This document shows positions 1 to 7,615 of a stretch of 12,060 nucleotides of DNA, piece by piece. Position 1 is the stretch's first letter. Every line of letters starts with the position of its first letter. The stretch lies in the NCBI GenBank assembly GCA_003153955.1, contig PMCB01000137.1, positions 1 through 12,060 on the forward strand, written 5' to 3'. The notes beneath the pieces were generated by a model that saw nothing but the letters and a program-made list of their open reading frames with translations, made no database searches and had not been told where the DNA came from. A program made the position numbers and the translations under genes. This DNA comes from Dehalococcoidia bacterium (GTDB lineage: Bacteria; Chloroflexota; Dehalococcoidia; Dehalococcoidales; Fen-1064).

Positions 1-1695
1 AATATGATTGACGGTTATGCCTTTTGCCGGATGTGTTATGAAAACGGCCGTCCTAATGATTTTATTTATCTCAGCGTTAATGACGCGTTCGAAAAATTGA
101 CCGGATTAAAAAATGTTATCGGGAAGAAAGTCACAGATGTGATTCCGGGTATCAGGGAGTCCAACCCGGAATTATTCGAGATTTATGGACGGGTGGCTTT
201 GACTTGCGAGTCGGAGAGGTTTGAACTTTATTTGCCGCCGTTAGCGAGATGGTTTTTAATCTCGGTGTATTGTACACAAAAGGAATATTTTGTTGCAGTC
301 TTTGAGAATATTACCGAACGCAAGCGCCTGGAGAATTATCAATCACTGACATCGGAAGTACTCGGTATCCTTAACGATTCATCTAAAATTGGTGACAGCA
401 TCAGTTCCATCCTTTCTTCAATCCAGATGGAGTTCGGTGTCGAAGCCGCGGGGATTCGTTTGTCAAAAGGCGAAGATTACCCGTATTTTACCCAGAATGG
501 ATTTACAAAGGATTTTCTGCTAGCAGAAAACACATTGAATTCGCGTAATAGCGAAGGGGATGTTTGCCGGGATAAAGATGGTAATATCAGTCTGGAATGC
601 ACCTGCGGACTGGTTCTTTCAGGAAAAACCGACCCGTCAAATCCTCTTTTTACTCCCGGCGGCAGTGCGTGGACCAATGACGCGTTACCCAATTTAGACG
701 TTCCTATAGACCAGGACCCGAGGCTGCGTCCCAGAAATCGCTATATTCATGAAGGATTCCGGTCCATCGCTTTGATTCCCATTCGGGCAGATGGCAGGAT
801 TATCGGTTTATTACAGCTCAATGACCGCAAAAAGGACTGTTTTACAATTACGACAATTAACTATTTGGAAGGGCTGACATCAAGTATCGGTATGGCCCTC
901 ATGCGAAAGCAGGGGGAAGATAAAATTCATGACCTCAATACGGCTCTGGTTGAACATTCTGCCGAGCTTGAAGCCGTAAATAAAGAATTGGAATCGTTCA
1001 GCTATTCTATTTCTCATGACTTAAAAGCGCCGTTGCGGAGTATAGATGGATTTAGCCGGATTTTACTCGAAGATTACGCGGATAAGCTCGATTCTCAGGG
1101 ACAAGACTATCTGCAGCGCATACGCACGTCCAGCCAATCGATGGCGCTGCTAATAGATGATATTTTGAATCTGTCACGAATAACCGGGACGGGAATTCAT
1201 CTGGAAAGGGTCGATTTGAGCCGGCTGGCGGAAGCAGTCGCGGAGGAATTGAAAAGCCAACAGCCTGACCGCCGTGTGGAATTCAATATTACACCCGGCC
1301 TGGCAGCCTATGGCGACAAACATTTACTAAAACTGGTCTTTGATAATCTGCTGGGCAATGCCTTTAAATTCACCGGGAAACGCGCTCTGGGCAAAATTGA
1401 GTTTGGGGTCACTGAGGTTGATGGAGAGCAGACGTATTTTGTGCGGGATAACGGAGCCGGGTTTGATAAGGAATATGCCGACAAACTCTTTAAGATTTTC
1501 CAACGTCTGCACACTCAAGAAGAATTCCCCGGAACGGGAATCGGGCTCGCTTCGGTTCAGAACATAATTCGCCGGTTGGGCGGAAAAGTTTGGGCCGAAG
1601 GGGAAAAAGGTCAAGGCGCCACTTTTTACTTCACATTAAGGCAGTCCCAACCCCCGGTGCCGGCAATTAAATCAAAGGGCCTCACGCTGCAATAA
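1..1695 (+). CDS. PAS-GAF sensor histidine kinase, 5' end cut by the window edge
   Basis: This is a soluble two-component sensor kinase that should autophosphorylate on histidine in response to a signal sensed by its PAS/GAF domains. Residues are numbered from the Met at base 4. PAS spans about 1-105 and ends in the usual ENITERKRLE-type coil. GAF spans about 125-300. HisKA is at about 325-395 with H-box His338 (SISHDLKAPLR). The HATPase domain is at about 430-550, with N-box Asn452, G1 DNGAG at 482-486 and G2 GTGIGL at 510-515. All catalytic motifs are intact. The H-box resembles that of phytochrome-type kinases. No transmembrane segment is visible. The frame is open through base 1 and the PAS begins abruptly at the Met, so the true start probably lies upstream. 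The GAF holds a Cys188/Cys199/Cys201 group. No response regulator gene follows, so the partner is unknown. The kinase call is firm; the ligand is not known. Confidence 0.93.
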   Translation, partial: NMIDGYAFCRMCYENGRPNDFIYLSVNDAFEKLTGLKNVIGKKVTDVIPGIRESNPELFEIYGRVALTCESERFELYLPPLARWFLISVYCTQKEYFVAVFENITERKRLENYQSLTSEVLGILNDSSKIGDSISSILSSIQMEFGVEAAGIRLSKGEDYPYFTQNGFTKDFLLAENTLNSRNSEGDVCRDKDGNISLECTCGLVLSGKTDPSNPLFTPGGSAWTNDALPNLDVPIDQDPRLRPRNRYIHEGFRSIALIPIRADGRIIGLLQLNDRKKDCFTITTINYLEGLTSSIGMALMRKQGEDKIHDLNTALVEHSAELEAVNKELESFSYSISHDLKAPLRSIDGFSRILLEDYADKLDSQGQDYLQRIRTSSQSMALLIDDILNLSRITGTGIHLERVDLSRLAEAVAEELKSQQPDRRVEFNITPGLAAYGDKHLLKLVFDNLLGNAFKFTGKRALGKIEFGVTEVDGEQTYFVRDNGAGFDKEYADKLFKIFQRLHTQEEFPGTGIGLASVQNIIRRLGGKVWAEGEKGQGATFYFTLRQSQPPVPAIKSKGLTLQ

Positions 1696-1726
1696 TTATG
1701 TAAAATTTTTCTAATTGGGGACTCAA

Positions 1727-1771
1727 ATGGTTAAAGAAAAACGGGCAGTGAATTGTCATGGGCGTTTTTGA
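1727..1771 (+). other. 14-codon leader ORF overlapping the start of the DUF362 gene
   Basis: The ATG at 1727 is preceded by GGGG at 1717-1720, a better Shine-Dalgarno placement than the DUF362 start has. It opens MVKEKRAVNCHGRF and stops at TGA 1769-1771. It overlaps the DUF362 ATG (1758) by 14 nt in another frame. It could be a translationally coupled leader, or the true N-terminus of the DUF362 protein broken by a one-base indel or sequencing error. It could also be chance. Confidence 0.25.
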
Positions 1772-2699
1772 TAGGGCAATCGGCATTGAGCATTTTCTCT
1801 TCGATACCGTGCCCGAAAACCTGCCTTCGGTACCGCCGAAACCGCGCAAGCATAATCCCTGGCTAAAAGACGGTAAACCGGTAATTTCCCGGGTGACCGC
1901 CGGCGTAAACATCCGGCAGTCGGTTGAACATTGCCTCAACTCTTTGGGGCCGCTCAACCTCGCCATATCCCGGGGTGACCGCGTCATGGTGAAACCGAAT
2001 TTTAATAGCAGCGACCCGCCTCCGGCCTCAACCGACCTTAATTTTTTGAAGGCCGTATTGGAGATACTGATTGAGGCCGGCGCTAAAGTTACCGTCGGCG
2101 AGAGCTCCGGGGGTATCTGGCGCCCCACGTCCGGGGTTTTTAATAAGCTGCACCTGCAGAAACTTACCGCCGCGCTCGGCGTAGAGCTAATCGCATTTGA
2201 AGACCACAAAAATGATTGGGTCAGGATCCCGATTGACGGGGAATATCTTCATAATGTCGTCATGCCCCGGTCAGCTTATGAAGCCGATAAATTGGTCTAT
2301 TTGCCCTGTCTTAAAACTCATCGGCTTGCGCGCTATTCGGGGGCGCTGAAATTAGCTTTCGGTTTTGTCCACCCCGGCCAGCGCCGCGGTTTCCACCTGA
2401 GTTACCGCGAAGAAAAACTGGCTGAAATCAGTTTATGCTGGCAGCCCGACCTCATCGTGATGGACGGCAGAAAAGCGTTTGTCACCGGCGGCCCTCAGAA
2501 CGGCCTGGTTGAATCGCCGAATGTAATTCTCGCTTCAGAGGATTTGATTGCGGTTGATGTGGAAGCGGTCAATATTCTCCTGAGCTACCGGGCTAAAAAT
2601 TTATTGCTGCAGGACCCATGGCAAATACCGCAAATAATCACCGCGGTTAAATATCAACTGGGCGCCGGCAAAGGCAGCTATGTATTGGTGGGGGAATGA
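1758..2699 (+). CDS. DUF362 domain protein
   Basis: This is a 313-residue protein of the DUF362 family, whose biochemical role is not well defined; members often occur near redox or iron-sulfur proteins. Recognisable parts are DRVMVKPNFNSSDPP at about 74-88, a Gly-rich VTVGESSGG at about 111-119, LPCLKTH at 182-188, and DLIVMDGRKAFVTGGPQNG at about 231-249. Longer family members carry a C-terminal 4Fe-4S ferredoxin domain, but this one ends without any CxxCxxC motif. It has no signal peptide or membrane segment. The start is the first ATG after an in-frame TGA at 1749, and its own Shine-Dalgarno is poor (GGG about 12 nt upstream). It follows the kinase gene by 62 nt on the same strand. Family assignment is fairly sure; no function is inferred. 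Confidence 0.8.
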   Translation: MGVFDRAIGIEHFLFDTVPENLPSVPPKPRKHNPWLKDGKPVISRVTAGVNIRQSVEHCLNSLGPLNLAISRGDRVMVKPNFNSSDPPPASTDLNFLKAVLEILIEAGAKVTVGESSGGIWRPTSGVFNKLHLQKLTAALGVELIAFEDHKNDWVRIPIDGEYLHNVVMPRSAYEADKLVYLPCLKTHRLARYSGALKLAFGFVHPGQRRGFHLSYREEKLAEISLCWQPDLIVMDGRKAFVTGGPQNGLVESPNVILASEDLIAVDVEAVNILLSYRAKNLLLQDPWQIPQIITAVKYQLGAGKGSYVLVGE

Positions 2700-2703
2700 A
2701 GGA

Positions 2704-2733
2704 TTGATAGAGGTTTACTAAGAAAATAACAAT
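2704..2733 (+). promoter_or_regulatory. Possible promoter of the 73-residue small gene
   Basis: TTGATA (2704-2709, 5/6 to the sigma70 -35 consensus) is followed after 18 nt by AACAAT (2728-2733, 4/6 to the -10). The stretch 2700-2769 is strongly A-rich, which suits a promoter and leader. This is pattern matching only. Confidence 0.25.
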
Positions 2734-2769
2734 AATAAAATAATTAACGAAAATATTCAGGAGACTTTT

Positions 2770-2991
2770 ATGGGAATCAAACATGTCCACAGTAACCTTA
2801 CATCGCTGAACGGCTGTGAAGTTGAAGTAGATGGTGATGTTGAATATTCACTTATCCCTTTACGCGTGACGGGTTTTCATGGTGCAGTGCATATCAGCGG
2901 CGGGGAGGGTTGTCCGAACGGAGATTTATATTTCGGCATTGAACCCGAAGATAAAAAGATAGCAAACACAAAAAATAATTCAAAAACGTAA
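2770..2991 (+). CDS. Unrecognised 73-residue small protein
   Basis: I do not recognise this protein. The start is well supported: AGGAG at 2759-2763 sits 6 nt before the ATG, and the preceding 70 nt are A-rich. The sequence is acidic in the middle (GCEVEVDGDVEYS) and Gly-rich (HISGGEGCPNGD), and ends in a Lys/Asn/Thr-rich, probably disordered tail. It has two cysteines, no signal peptide and no hydrophobic stretch long enough to span a membrane. The strand-like alternation at about 15-60 suggests a small beta fold, which is inference. It follows the DUF362 gene by 70 nt on the same strand and could be co-transcribed or have its own promoter. It ends 59 nt from the convergent hydrolase gene. 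Confidence 0.6.
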   Translation: MGIKHVHSNLTSLNGCEVEVDGDVEYSLIPLRVTGFHGAVHISGGEGCPNGDLYFGIEPEDKKIANTKNNSKT

Positions 2992-3050
2992 AAAGAACCT
3001 CGAATCACTCTTACTGCGTAATATTTAAAACAGATTGTGGTTTTCAGCGG

Positions 3051-3932
3051 TCATGGCCGGGGCGGTAATGGAGATATTTGGCGCTTTGCCAGCCAATCCA
3101 TGATGTCCGTTAACACTTGGCTTTTTTCCGGTTCGTGAACCAGGTCGTGTACCAGGCCCTGATAAAGTTTGAGCGTCTTATCAGTTGACTTGGACCGTTC
3201 GGCCAGTTTTTTGCTGCCTTCGGGATTCGCCAGTTTATCCGCCGTGCCGTGTAGAATCAGAACAGGCGTCGCGAACTTATCCGCCTTTGTTTGTATTTGA
3301 GCCATTGCGCCCAATAGTTGGGCGGCTGTCCTCACCGGGCCGTTTTTATTAAGAATCAGCCGGTCGGCATACATTGCCTTTACAATTTCAGGGTCTCTGG
3401 AAAATTGTTCATTCGGCAATTTCATCAGCGGCAGGTTGGGAATCAGCATACCGAGAATCCCTGTTATCTTTATCAATAAAGGTGAAATGCCTTCGCCCGG
3501 CACGAGCGCCGGCGCCGATAGGATAATACCCTGAAATTCGATAATATTATTCACTGCAGCCAGCGTAATCGTAGTGCCGCCCATGCTGTGACCGAATGCA
3601 AACACCGGGGTATTCGGGTTTTGGCTTCGAAGGTTTTTCACAAACGTGTCCAAATCATCCACCAGGTCGGAAAATTTGTTGACATAGGCTCTTTTGCCGC
3701 CGGAATTACCATGGCCCCGTACATCATAAGCGTGCACTGCGAAACCGCTCCGTGCTGCCATTTCTGCCAGTTCCGAATAACGGCTGGAATGGTCTTTTAA
3801 ACCGTGTAAAACAACCAGAATCGCCCTTTTTGGCGCGTTTTTACTTTGCCATGTTTGCGAAAACAGCGATACCTCATTTTTCCCTTCAAATCTGTCTTCG
3901 GTATGTTCAATTTCGCCTGTCCTGTTATCCAT
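3051..3932 (-). CDS. Alpha/beta hydrolase, monoacylglycerol lipase / lysophospholipase-like (Hydrolase_4, S33 family)
   Basis: This 293-residue serine hydrolase probably cleaves carboxylic esters such as monoacylglycerols or lysophospholipids. Visible features are HGLKDHSSRY at 43-52 (oxyanion region), YDVRGHGNS at 69-77, and the nucleophile elbow GHSMGG with Ser116. Asp232 lies in LHGTADKL, and His262 in GLVHDLVHEPEK completes the triad. The cap region spans about 150-210. The length fits bacterial monoacylglycerol lipases. It has no signal peptide, so it is probably cytosolic. The start is chosen by a purine-rich site (AGGGGG, complement of about 3939-3945) just upstream of the ATG. It lies 88 nt downstream of ligD on the same strand, with a possible terminator between, so a link to DNA repair is doubtful. 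The family is firm; the substrate is inferred. Confidence 0.88.
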   Translation of the reverse strand: MDNRTGEIEHTEDRFEGKNEVSLFSQTWQSKNAPKRAILVVLHGLKDHSSRYSELAEMAARSGFAVHAYDVRGHGNSGGKRAYVNKFSDLVDDLDTFVKNLRSQNPNTPVFAFGHSMGGTTITLAAVNNIIEFQGIILSAPALVPGEGISPLLIKITGILGMLIPNLPLMKLPNEQFSRDPEIVKAMYADRLILNKNGPVRTAAQLLGAMAQIQTKADKFATPVLILHGTADKLANPEGSKKLAERSKSTDKTLKLYQGLVHDLVHEPEKSQVLTDIMDWLAKRQISPLPPRP

Positions 3933-3967
3933 TATTTACCCCCTTCTAATAAATCGCGCGGCTGGTC

Positions 3968-3997
3968 AAAACGGCGAACGAAATCAATGCATCGCCG
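3968..3997 (-). terminator. Possible weak intrinsic terminator after ligD
   Basis: Read on the minus strand, CGGCGA (complement of 3992-3997) and TCGCCG (complement of 3972-3977) form a perfect 6-bp GC-rich stem with a 14-nt loop. TTTT follows at once, then G. It sits 24 nt after the ligD stop and before the hydrolase gene. The loop is large and the U-run short, so termination is likely partial. Confidence 0.4.
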
Positions 3998-4020
3998 CCA
4001 TCATAATTTCCCGTTACGTA

Positions 4021-6729
4021 TTAATCCGTTTTAAATTCTGAAAATGTCTTGACAATATCGATTTTCGCCGCAAGAATTCCGGCCCAGAGGTCCCCTGTTT
4101 TTGCCAGCCGGTCGGGAACTGTTTTGATCGTAAATTCCGTCGGATAAATCTTATCCAGTTCGTCCCACCGTACAGGCACTGAAACGGTGGCTCCGGGCGC
4201 GGGGCGCGGCGAATATATTGAAGCTAAGGTTTTTCCGCGCACATTCTGGTTGTAGTCTAAAAATATTTTGCCTTTCCTTTTTTCCACCGCCCAATCCGTC
4301 GTCAGCAAGTCCGTATGCTGCTGCTGCAGGAACTTACTCAGTTTTTCCGCCAGTTCATGCGTTCCGTGAAAATCCAGTTGCCGCATTATCGGGATAAACA
4401 CATGCAGCCCTGTTCTCCCCGATGTTTTGACAAACGAAGGGCACGACAATTTATCCAGCGTTTGCTTTACCAGCAATGCAGCCTCGCAGGTTTTTTTAAA
4501 GGCTGTTTTGTTCAATTCGGGTTCTGCTCCGGCCGCTTCTTTCCCCGAATATACATATGGGTCGATATCAAAAATTAAGAAGTCCGGATAATCCGCGTAA
4601 TGATCCGCGCTTTTGTCTTTTTTTGACTCAGCCTTAAAATCTGCCCCCGCCTTTACCCGGGAAAACCACGTGTGGAGCTCAATGTCCGCGATTTGTCCCA
4701 GCCACAACAGGGTAGCCGGATTATTGCACAGCAGGTATTCCTGCTTCGCTGTTTCACGTGATGATAGTGATACCGTCTCAACAAATTCCGGCACAGGCTG
4801 GTAATGCTTCTGAAAAAAATGCTCCCCCGTAATGCCGTTCGGATACCGGCTTAATGACAGCGGCCGGTCTGCAAGGTGCGGCAGCAGGTAAGGCGAAATT
4901 TGCACCAGATACTTCATCAATTCGCGTTTGGTGACAGGCTTGAATCCCTGTGATTCGGGCCAAAGTTCTTTATCCAGATGGCTTAATGACACTTTTTGTC
5001 CTTCAATGTCCATCACGAGGTTAGTTTCTTTATTATCTAATTGTGACAGCAAATCTTCCTGTTTTTTTGTGTTTTTCATGGTGCTCCTTTTCGCAGGTTT
5101 TGCAATGACTTCGACGGTCCGGGTTGGATGGACATCTTTAATTGGTTTATCGTCCCGCAACCGCAGAAACACCGGGGCCCGCAGCCGATCGTCATTTGTC
5201 CGCTCCGCGAATTTTACCTCAGCCACCAGTTCCGGCCGCACCCAGGTTACCCCTTCCGAATCTTTTATTTCGGTCTGAAAAGGAGAGTTTTTAGCGGTCA
5301 GGCTGTTCAATTCTTTTCTTATGGATAATAAAAGACCGCTGTCAAAACCGGTGCCGACGTTACCTGCCGGCTGCAGCATATTATTTTTGTCGTAATACCC
5401 CAGGACCAGTGCTCCGAATGTTTTCGACCGGTTCCCGGTCCCTTGCGTGAACCCGCCGATTATAAATTCATCGCTGTTGACCGCTTTGATTTTAAGCCAG
5501 TCTTTTGACCGTTTCCCCGCTTCATAAATACCGGCCTTCCGTTTCGCCACTACCCCTTCCAGGCCATTCTTGATTGCGGCTTCATAAACAGTTTGCCCGT
5601 CTTTTTCAAAATGTTCGACTAAGCGGACATCTTCCGTCGGAACCAGCACGCTGCGCAGCAATTCTTTTCGGGCGATTAGCGGCACCCGCGTTAAATCGTA
5701 ACCGTCAAGATACAGGATGTCGAAGACGTAGTAAATAATCGCTGACGGCGCCTCCGTTTTATCGTGAGAAAGCCCTTTAATCGACTTCAAATATCCCTGT
5801 AAACATTGAAAGCATAACTTGCCTTTTGCGTCCAGGGCGATAACTTCCCCGTCAAAAACAAGTTGTGACGCCGGCTGTTTTCTCAGGCTTTCCGCCAGAA
5901 CCTTATAATGCGCTGTTACATCCAGTTCGCCCCTGGATTGCAGCCAAACCTTCCCATTGTTCAGAAATGCCAGAGTACGGAAGCCGTCCAGTTTCGGCTC
6001 GAAAATCCATTGTTCATCGGAAAAAGGTGCAGGGGCGAGCGACGCCAGCATCGGCGTAATCTTTGCGGGAAAGGAAGCTTTTACCGCGCCTTTGATTTCA
6101 CCGGGTTTCACCGCCGGTGAAACCGCTTTTGGGGGTTGGCGGCCTGCTTTTAGTTCACTGATTGTCAGTCCGGAAACCACCGAAGTTTCTGCTGCCAGAA
6201 TATCCCTTGATGGATCGGCATATTCATCATGATGCTTGATTAATAACCAGTTGTTTTCACTTTTCTGCATTTTTACCAGCGTCCAGGAACCCTTCATCTT
6301 CTCTCCGCGCAGTGTTATGGAGAGTTTACCGCCGGTCAACCCTTTACGCATTAATTTTTCCGCTTCATTCCGGTCTTCGAAATGCAGCTCCCCGCCTTCG
6401 TCCGGTGAATATGTTCCGCGGTCCCAGATAATCACCTGGCCGGCGCCGTATTGACCTTCAGGTATTGAGCCCTCAAAACCGGCATATTCCAGCGGATGGT
6501 CTTCCACCATCACCGCCAGGCGTTTGGTTCCGGTATCCAGAGATGGACCCTTCGCGACGGCCCAGGATTTAAGCACGCCGTCGACTTCCAGTCTGAAATC
6601 GTAATGCAGCTGCCGAGCTGCGTGTTTCTGGACGACAAAAGTTGATGGGCCTGCTTTAGTTTTTTCCCGTTTAAAGTCAGGCTCCGGAGTGCGTTCAAAA
6701 TCTCTTTTCTTCTTATATTCCTGTACCAT
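4021..6729 (-). CDS. ligD: Multifunctional DNA ligase D (3'-phosphoesterase, ligase, polymerase)
   Basis: This 902-residue ATP-dependent enzyme trims, fills and seals double-strand breaks with Ku in bacterial non-homologous end joining. The domain order is PE-Lig-Pol, as in Pseudomonas LigD and unlike the mycobacterial Pol-PE-Lig order. PE spans about 25-170, with HAARQLHYDFR giving His36, His42, Asp44 and Arg46, plus His78 in VEDHP. The ligase spans about 222-415: adenylated Lys246 in EPKLDG, FDGEV at 292-296, YVFDILYLDG at about 334-343, EGVVAKR at 391-397 and WLKIK at 411-415. An OB domain follows to about 540. The linker at about 540-575 is unusually long and Lys/Asn-rich. The primase-like Pol spans about 580-890, with metal-binding Asp721 and Asp723 (FDIDP), Asp825 (LDYNQN) and KTSGRTGLH at 768-776. 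All three active sites look intact. The gene starts 25 nt after ku, with only a weak GAGA-type ribosome site, which suggests co-transcription. Confidence 0.96.
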   Translation of the reverse strand: MVQEYKKKRDFERTPEPDFKREKTKAGPSTFVVQKHAARQLHYDFRLEVDGVLKSWAVAKGPSLDTGTKRLAVMVEDHPLEYAGFEGSIPEGQYGAGQVIIWDRGTYSPDEGGELHFEDRNEAEKLMRKGLTGGKLSITLRGEKMKGSWTLVKMQKSENNWLLIKHHDEYADPSRDILAAETSVVSGLTISELKAGRQPPKAVSPAVKPGEIKGAVKASFPAKITPMLASLAPAPFSDEQWIFEPKLDGFRTLAFLNNGKVWLQSRGELDVTAHYKVLAESLRKQPASQLVFDGEVIALDAKGKLCFQCLQGYLKSIKGLSHDKTEAPSAIIYYVFDILYLDGYDLTRVPLIARKELLRSVLVPTEDVRLVEHFEKDGQTVYEAAIKNGLEGVVAKRKAGIYEAGKRSKDWLKIKAVNSDEFIIGGFTQGTGNRSKTFGALVLGYYDKNNMLQPAGNVGTGFDSGLLLSIRKELNSLTAKNSPFQTEIKDSEGVTWVRPELVAEVKFAERTNDDRLRAPVFLRLRDDKPIKDVHPTRTVEVIAKPAKRSTMKNTKKQEDLLSQLDNKETNLVMDIEGQKVSLSHLDKELWPESQGFKPVTKRELMKYLVQISPYLLPHLADRPLSLSRYPNGITGEHFFQKHYQPVPEFVETVSLSSRETAKQEYLLCNNPATLLWLGQIADIELHTWFSRVKAGADFKAESKKDKSADHYADYPDFLIFDIDPYVYSGKEAAGAEPELNKTAFKKTCEAALLVKQTLDKLSCPSFVKTSGRTGLHVFIPIMRQLDFHGTHELAEKLSKFLQQQHTDLLTTDWAVEKRKGKIFLDYNQNVRGKTLASIYSPRPAPGATVSVPVRWDELDKIYPTEFTIKTVPDRLAKTGDLWAGILAAKIDIVKTFSEFKTD
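5077..5089 (-). promoter_or_regulatory. Internal ribosome binding site and in-frame ATG before the LigD polymerase domain
   Basis: On the minus strand, AAGGAG (complement of 5084-5089) is followed by CACC and then ATG (complement of 5077-5079), which is Met551 of LigD, in frame. It lies in the linker between the OB fold and the polymerase domain. Translation from here would give a complete 352-residue polymerase/primase. The 4-nt spacer is slightly short. The following codons (MKNTKKQED) are A-rich, as at a genuine gene start. Confidence 0.45.
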
Positions 6730-6754
6730 GATTTAATCTCAAACAGCTGCGCCG

Positions 6755-7525
6755 CTATCTTTTGCCTGCGGCGGCTGCCACGCTTTCTTTCAGTGCTGTC
6801 ATCAGGTCTTCGAATTCAATCTTTGATATTGTCGGCGCTTTGGTTTCTACACCCTTCAATTTGTCATCGACCATTTTTTTAAGCGCTATGGCATATTCAT
6901 CCCGGTATTCTTCCGGCTTGAAAGTGGTTGTCATTGCTTCTACCAGTTTGGTCGCCATTTCCAGTTCGGCCGCGGTCAATTTCTGGGCCGGCGCCGCCAG
7001 GTCGGCATCGGGTAATATATCCTGCTTATAATGTATCGTTTGCAAAACCAGGATTTTGTCCAGCGGCCGAAGGCAGCAGAGGTGCTCCCGCCGCTGGAAA
7101 GTCACCTTTGCAATGCCGACCATCCCCGTTTTTTCCAGAACGGTTTTCAGCAGCGCAAATGGTTTTATTCCCAGTTTCTCCGGCTCGAGGTAATGGCAGT
7201 CGCTGTAATATATAGTATCGATTTCCTTTGTTTTTACGAAGCCGGCGATATCGATGCTGTGTGTGGTTGTCACCGGAACTTTATCAAAATCAGCTTCATC
7301 GAAAATTACATACTGATTTTTACTGTATTCGTAACCCCTCACGGTTTCCGCAATGCTGAAATATTCCTTGTCTTCGGCGCAATAAAGTACTTGCTTGGGC
7401 CGGGTGTGGCACTTCTTATGTAAATAATGGAAGGCTAAAGTTTTTGTTTCGATGGCAACTGACATTTTTACCGGTATTGCCACCATGCCGAAACTGATGA
7501 CACCTTTCCAAAAAGAAGTTGCCAT
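6755..7525 (-). CDS. ku: Ku, DNA-end-binding protein of non-homologous end joining
   Basis: This 256-residue bacterial Ku should form a homodimeric ring on double-strand DNA ends and recruit LigD. The N-terminus FWKGVISFGMVAIPVK (5-20) is the family signature, followed by LHKKCHTRP at about 35-43, RGYEYSKNQYVIF at 63-75, DCHYLEPEKLG at 109-119, and the helical region KPEEYRDEYAIALKKMVDDKLKG at about 203-225. The C-terminus is short, ending in AAAGKR, without the long Lys-rich tail of some Ku proteins. Many bacterial Ku have a CxxC pair near residue 50; here only Cys39 and Cys49 remain, so the second pair is reduced. The start has a good Shine-Dalgarno (AGGAG, 7 nt before the ATG). It is the first gene of a ku-ligD operon and is divergent from ftsH. 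Confidence 0.95.
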   Translation of the reverse strand: MATSFWKGVISFGMVAIPVKMSVAIETKTLAFHYLHKKCHTRPKQVLYCAEDKEYFSIAETVRGYEYSKNQYVIFDEADFDKVPVTTTHSIDIAGFVKTKEIDTIYYSDCHYLEPEKLGIKPFALLKTVLEKTGMVGIAKVTFQRREHLCCLRPLDKILVLQTIHYKQDILPDADLAAPAQKLTAAELEMATKLVEAMTTTFKPEEYRDEYAIALKKMVDDKLKGVETKAPTISKIEFEDLMTALKESVAAAAGKR

Positions 7526-7554
7526 TTTTATCTCCTGATTAAATCTTCCGCCTA

Positions 7555-7560
7555 ACTATA
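7555..7560 (-). promoter_or_regulatory. Possible -10 element for ku-ligD
   Basis: The minus strand reads TATAGT (complement of 7555-7560), a 5/6 match to the sigma70 -10. It lies 29 nt from the ku ATG and would give a leader of about 23 nt that includes the Shine-Dalgarno. The hexamer 17 nt upstream (TCAGCA) is only a 3/6 match to a -35, so an activator would be needed if this is real. Confidence 0.3.
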
Positions 7561-7615
7561 TTTACCCGATTTTAGTTTGCTGATTCCTAATTTAGCATCG
7601 CTGTCGTGCATAAGT

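Noticed and set aside
1682..2209. 175-codon minus-strand ORF opposite the DUF362 gene
   Set aside because: It is antisense to a clear conserved protein, the translation is low-complexity Ser/Pro/Arg-rich, and it has no domain or ribosome site.
5062..5068. A7 run (minus strand) in ligD as a programmed slippage site
   Set aside because: There is no downstream stimulator, and both shifted products would lose the intact polymerase domain. It is better explained as the A-rich linker.
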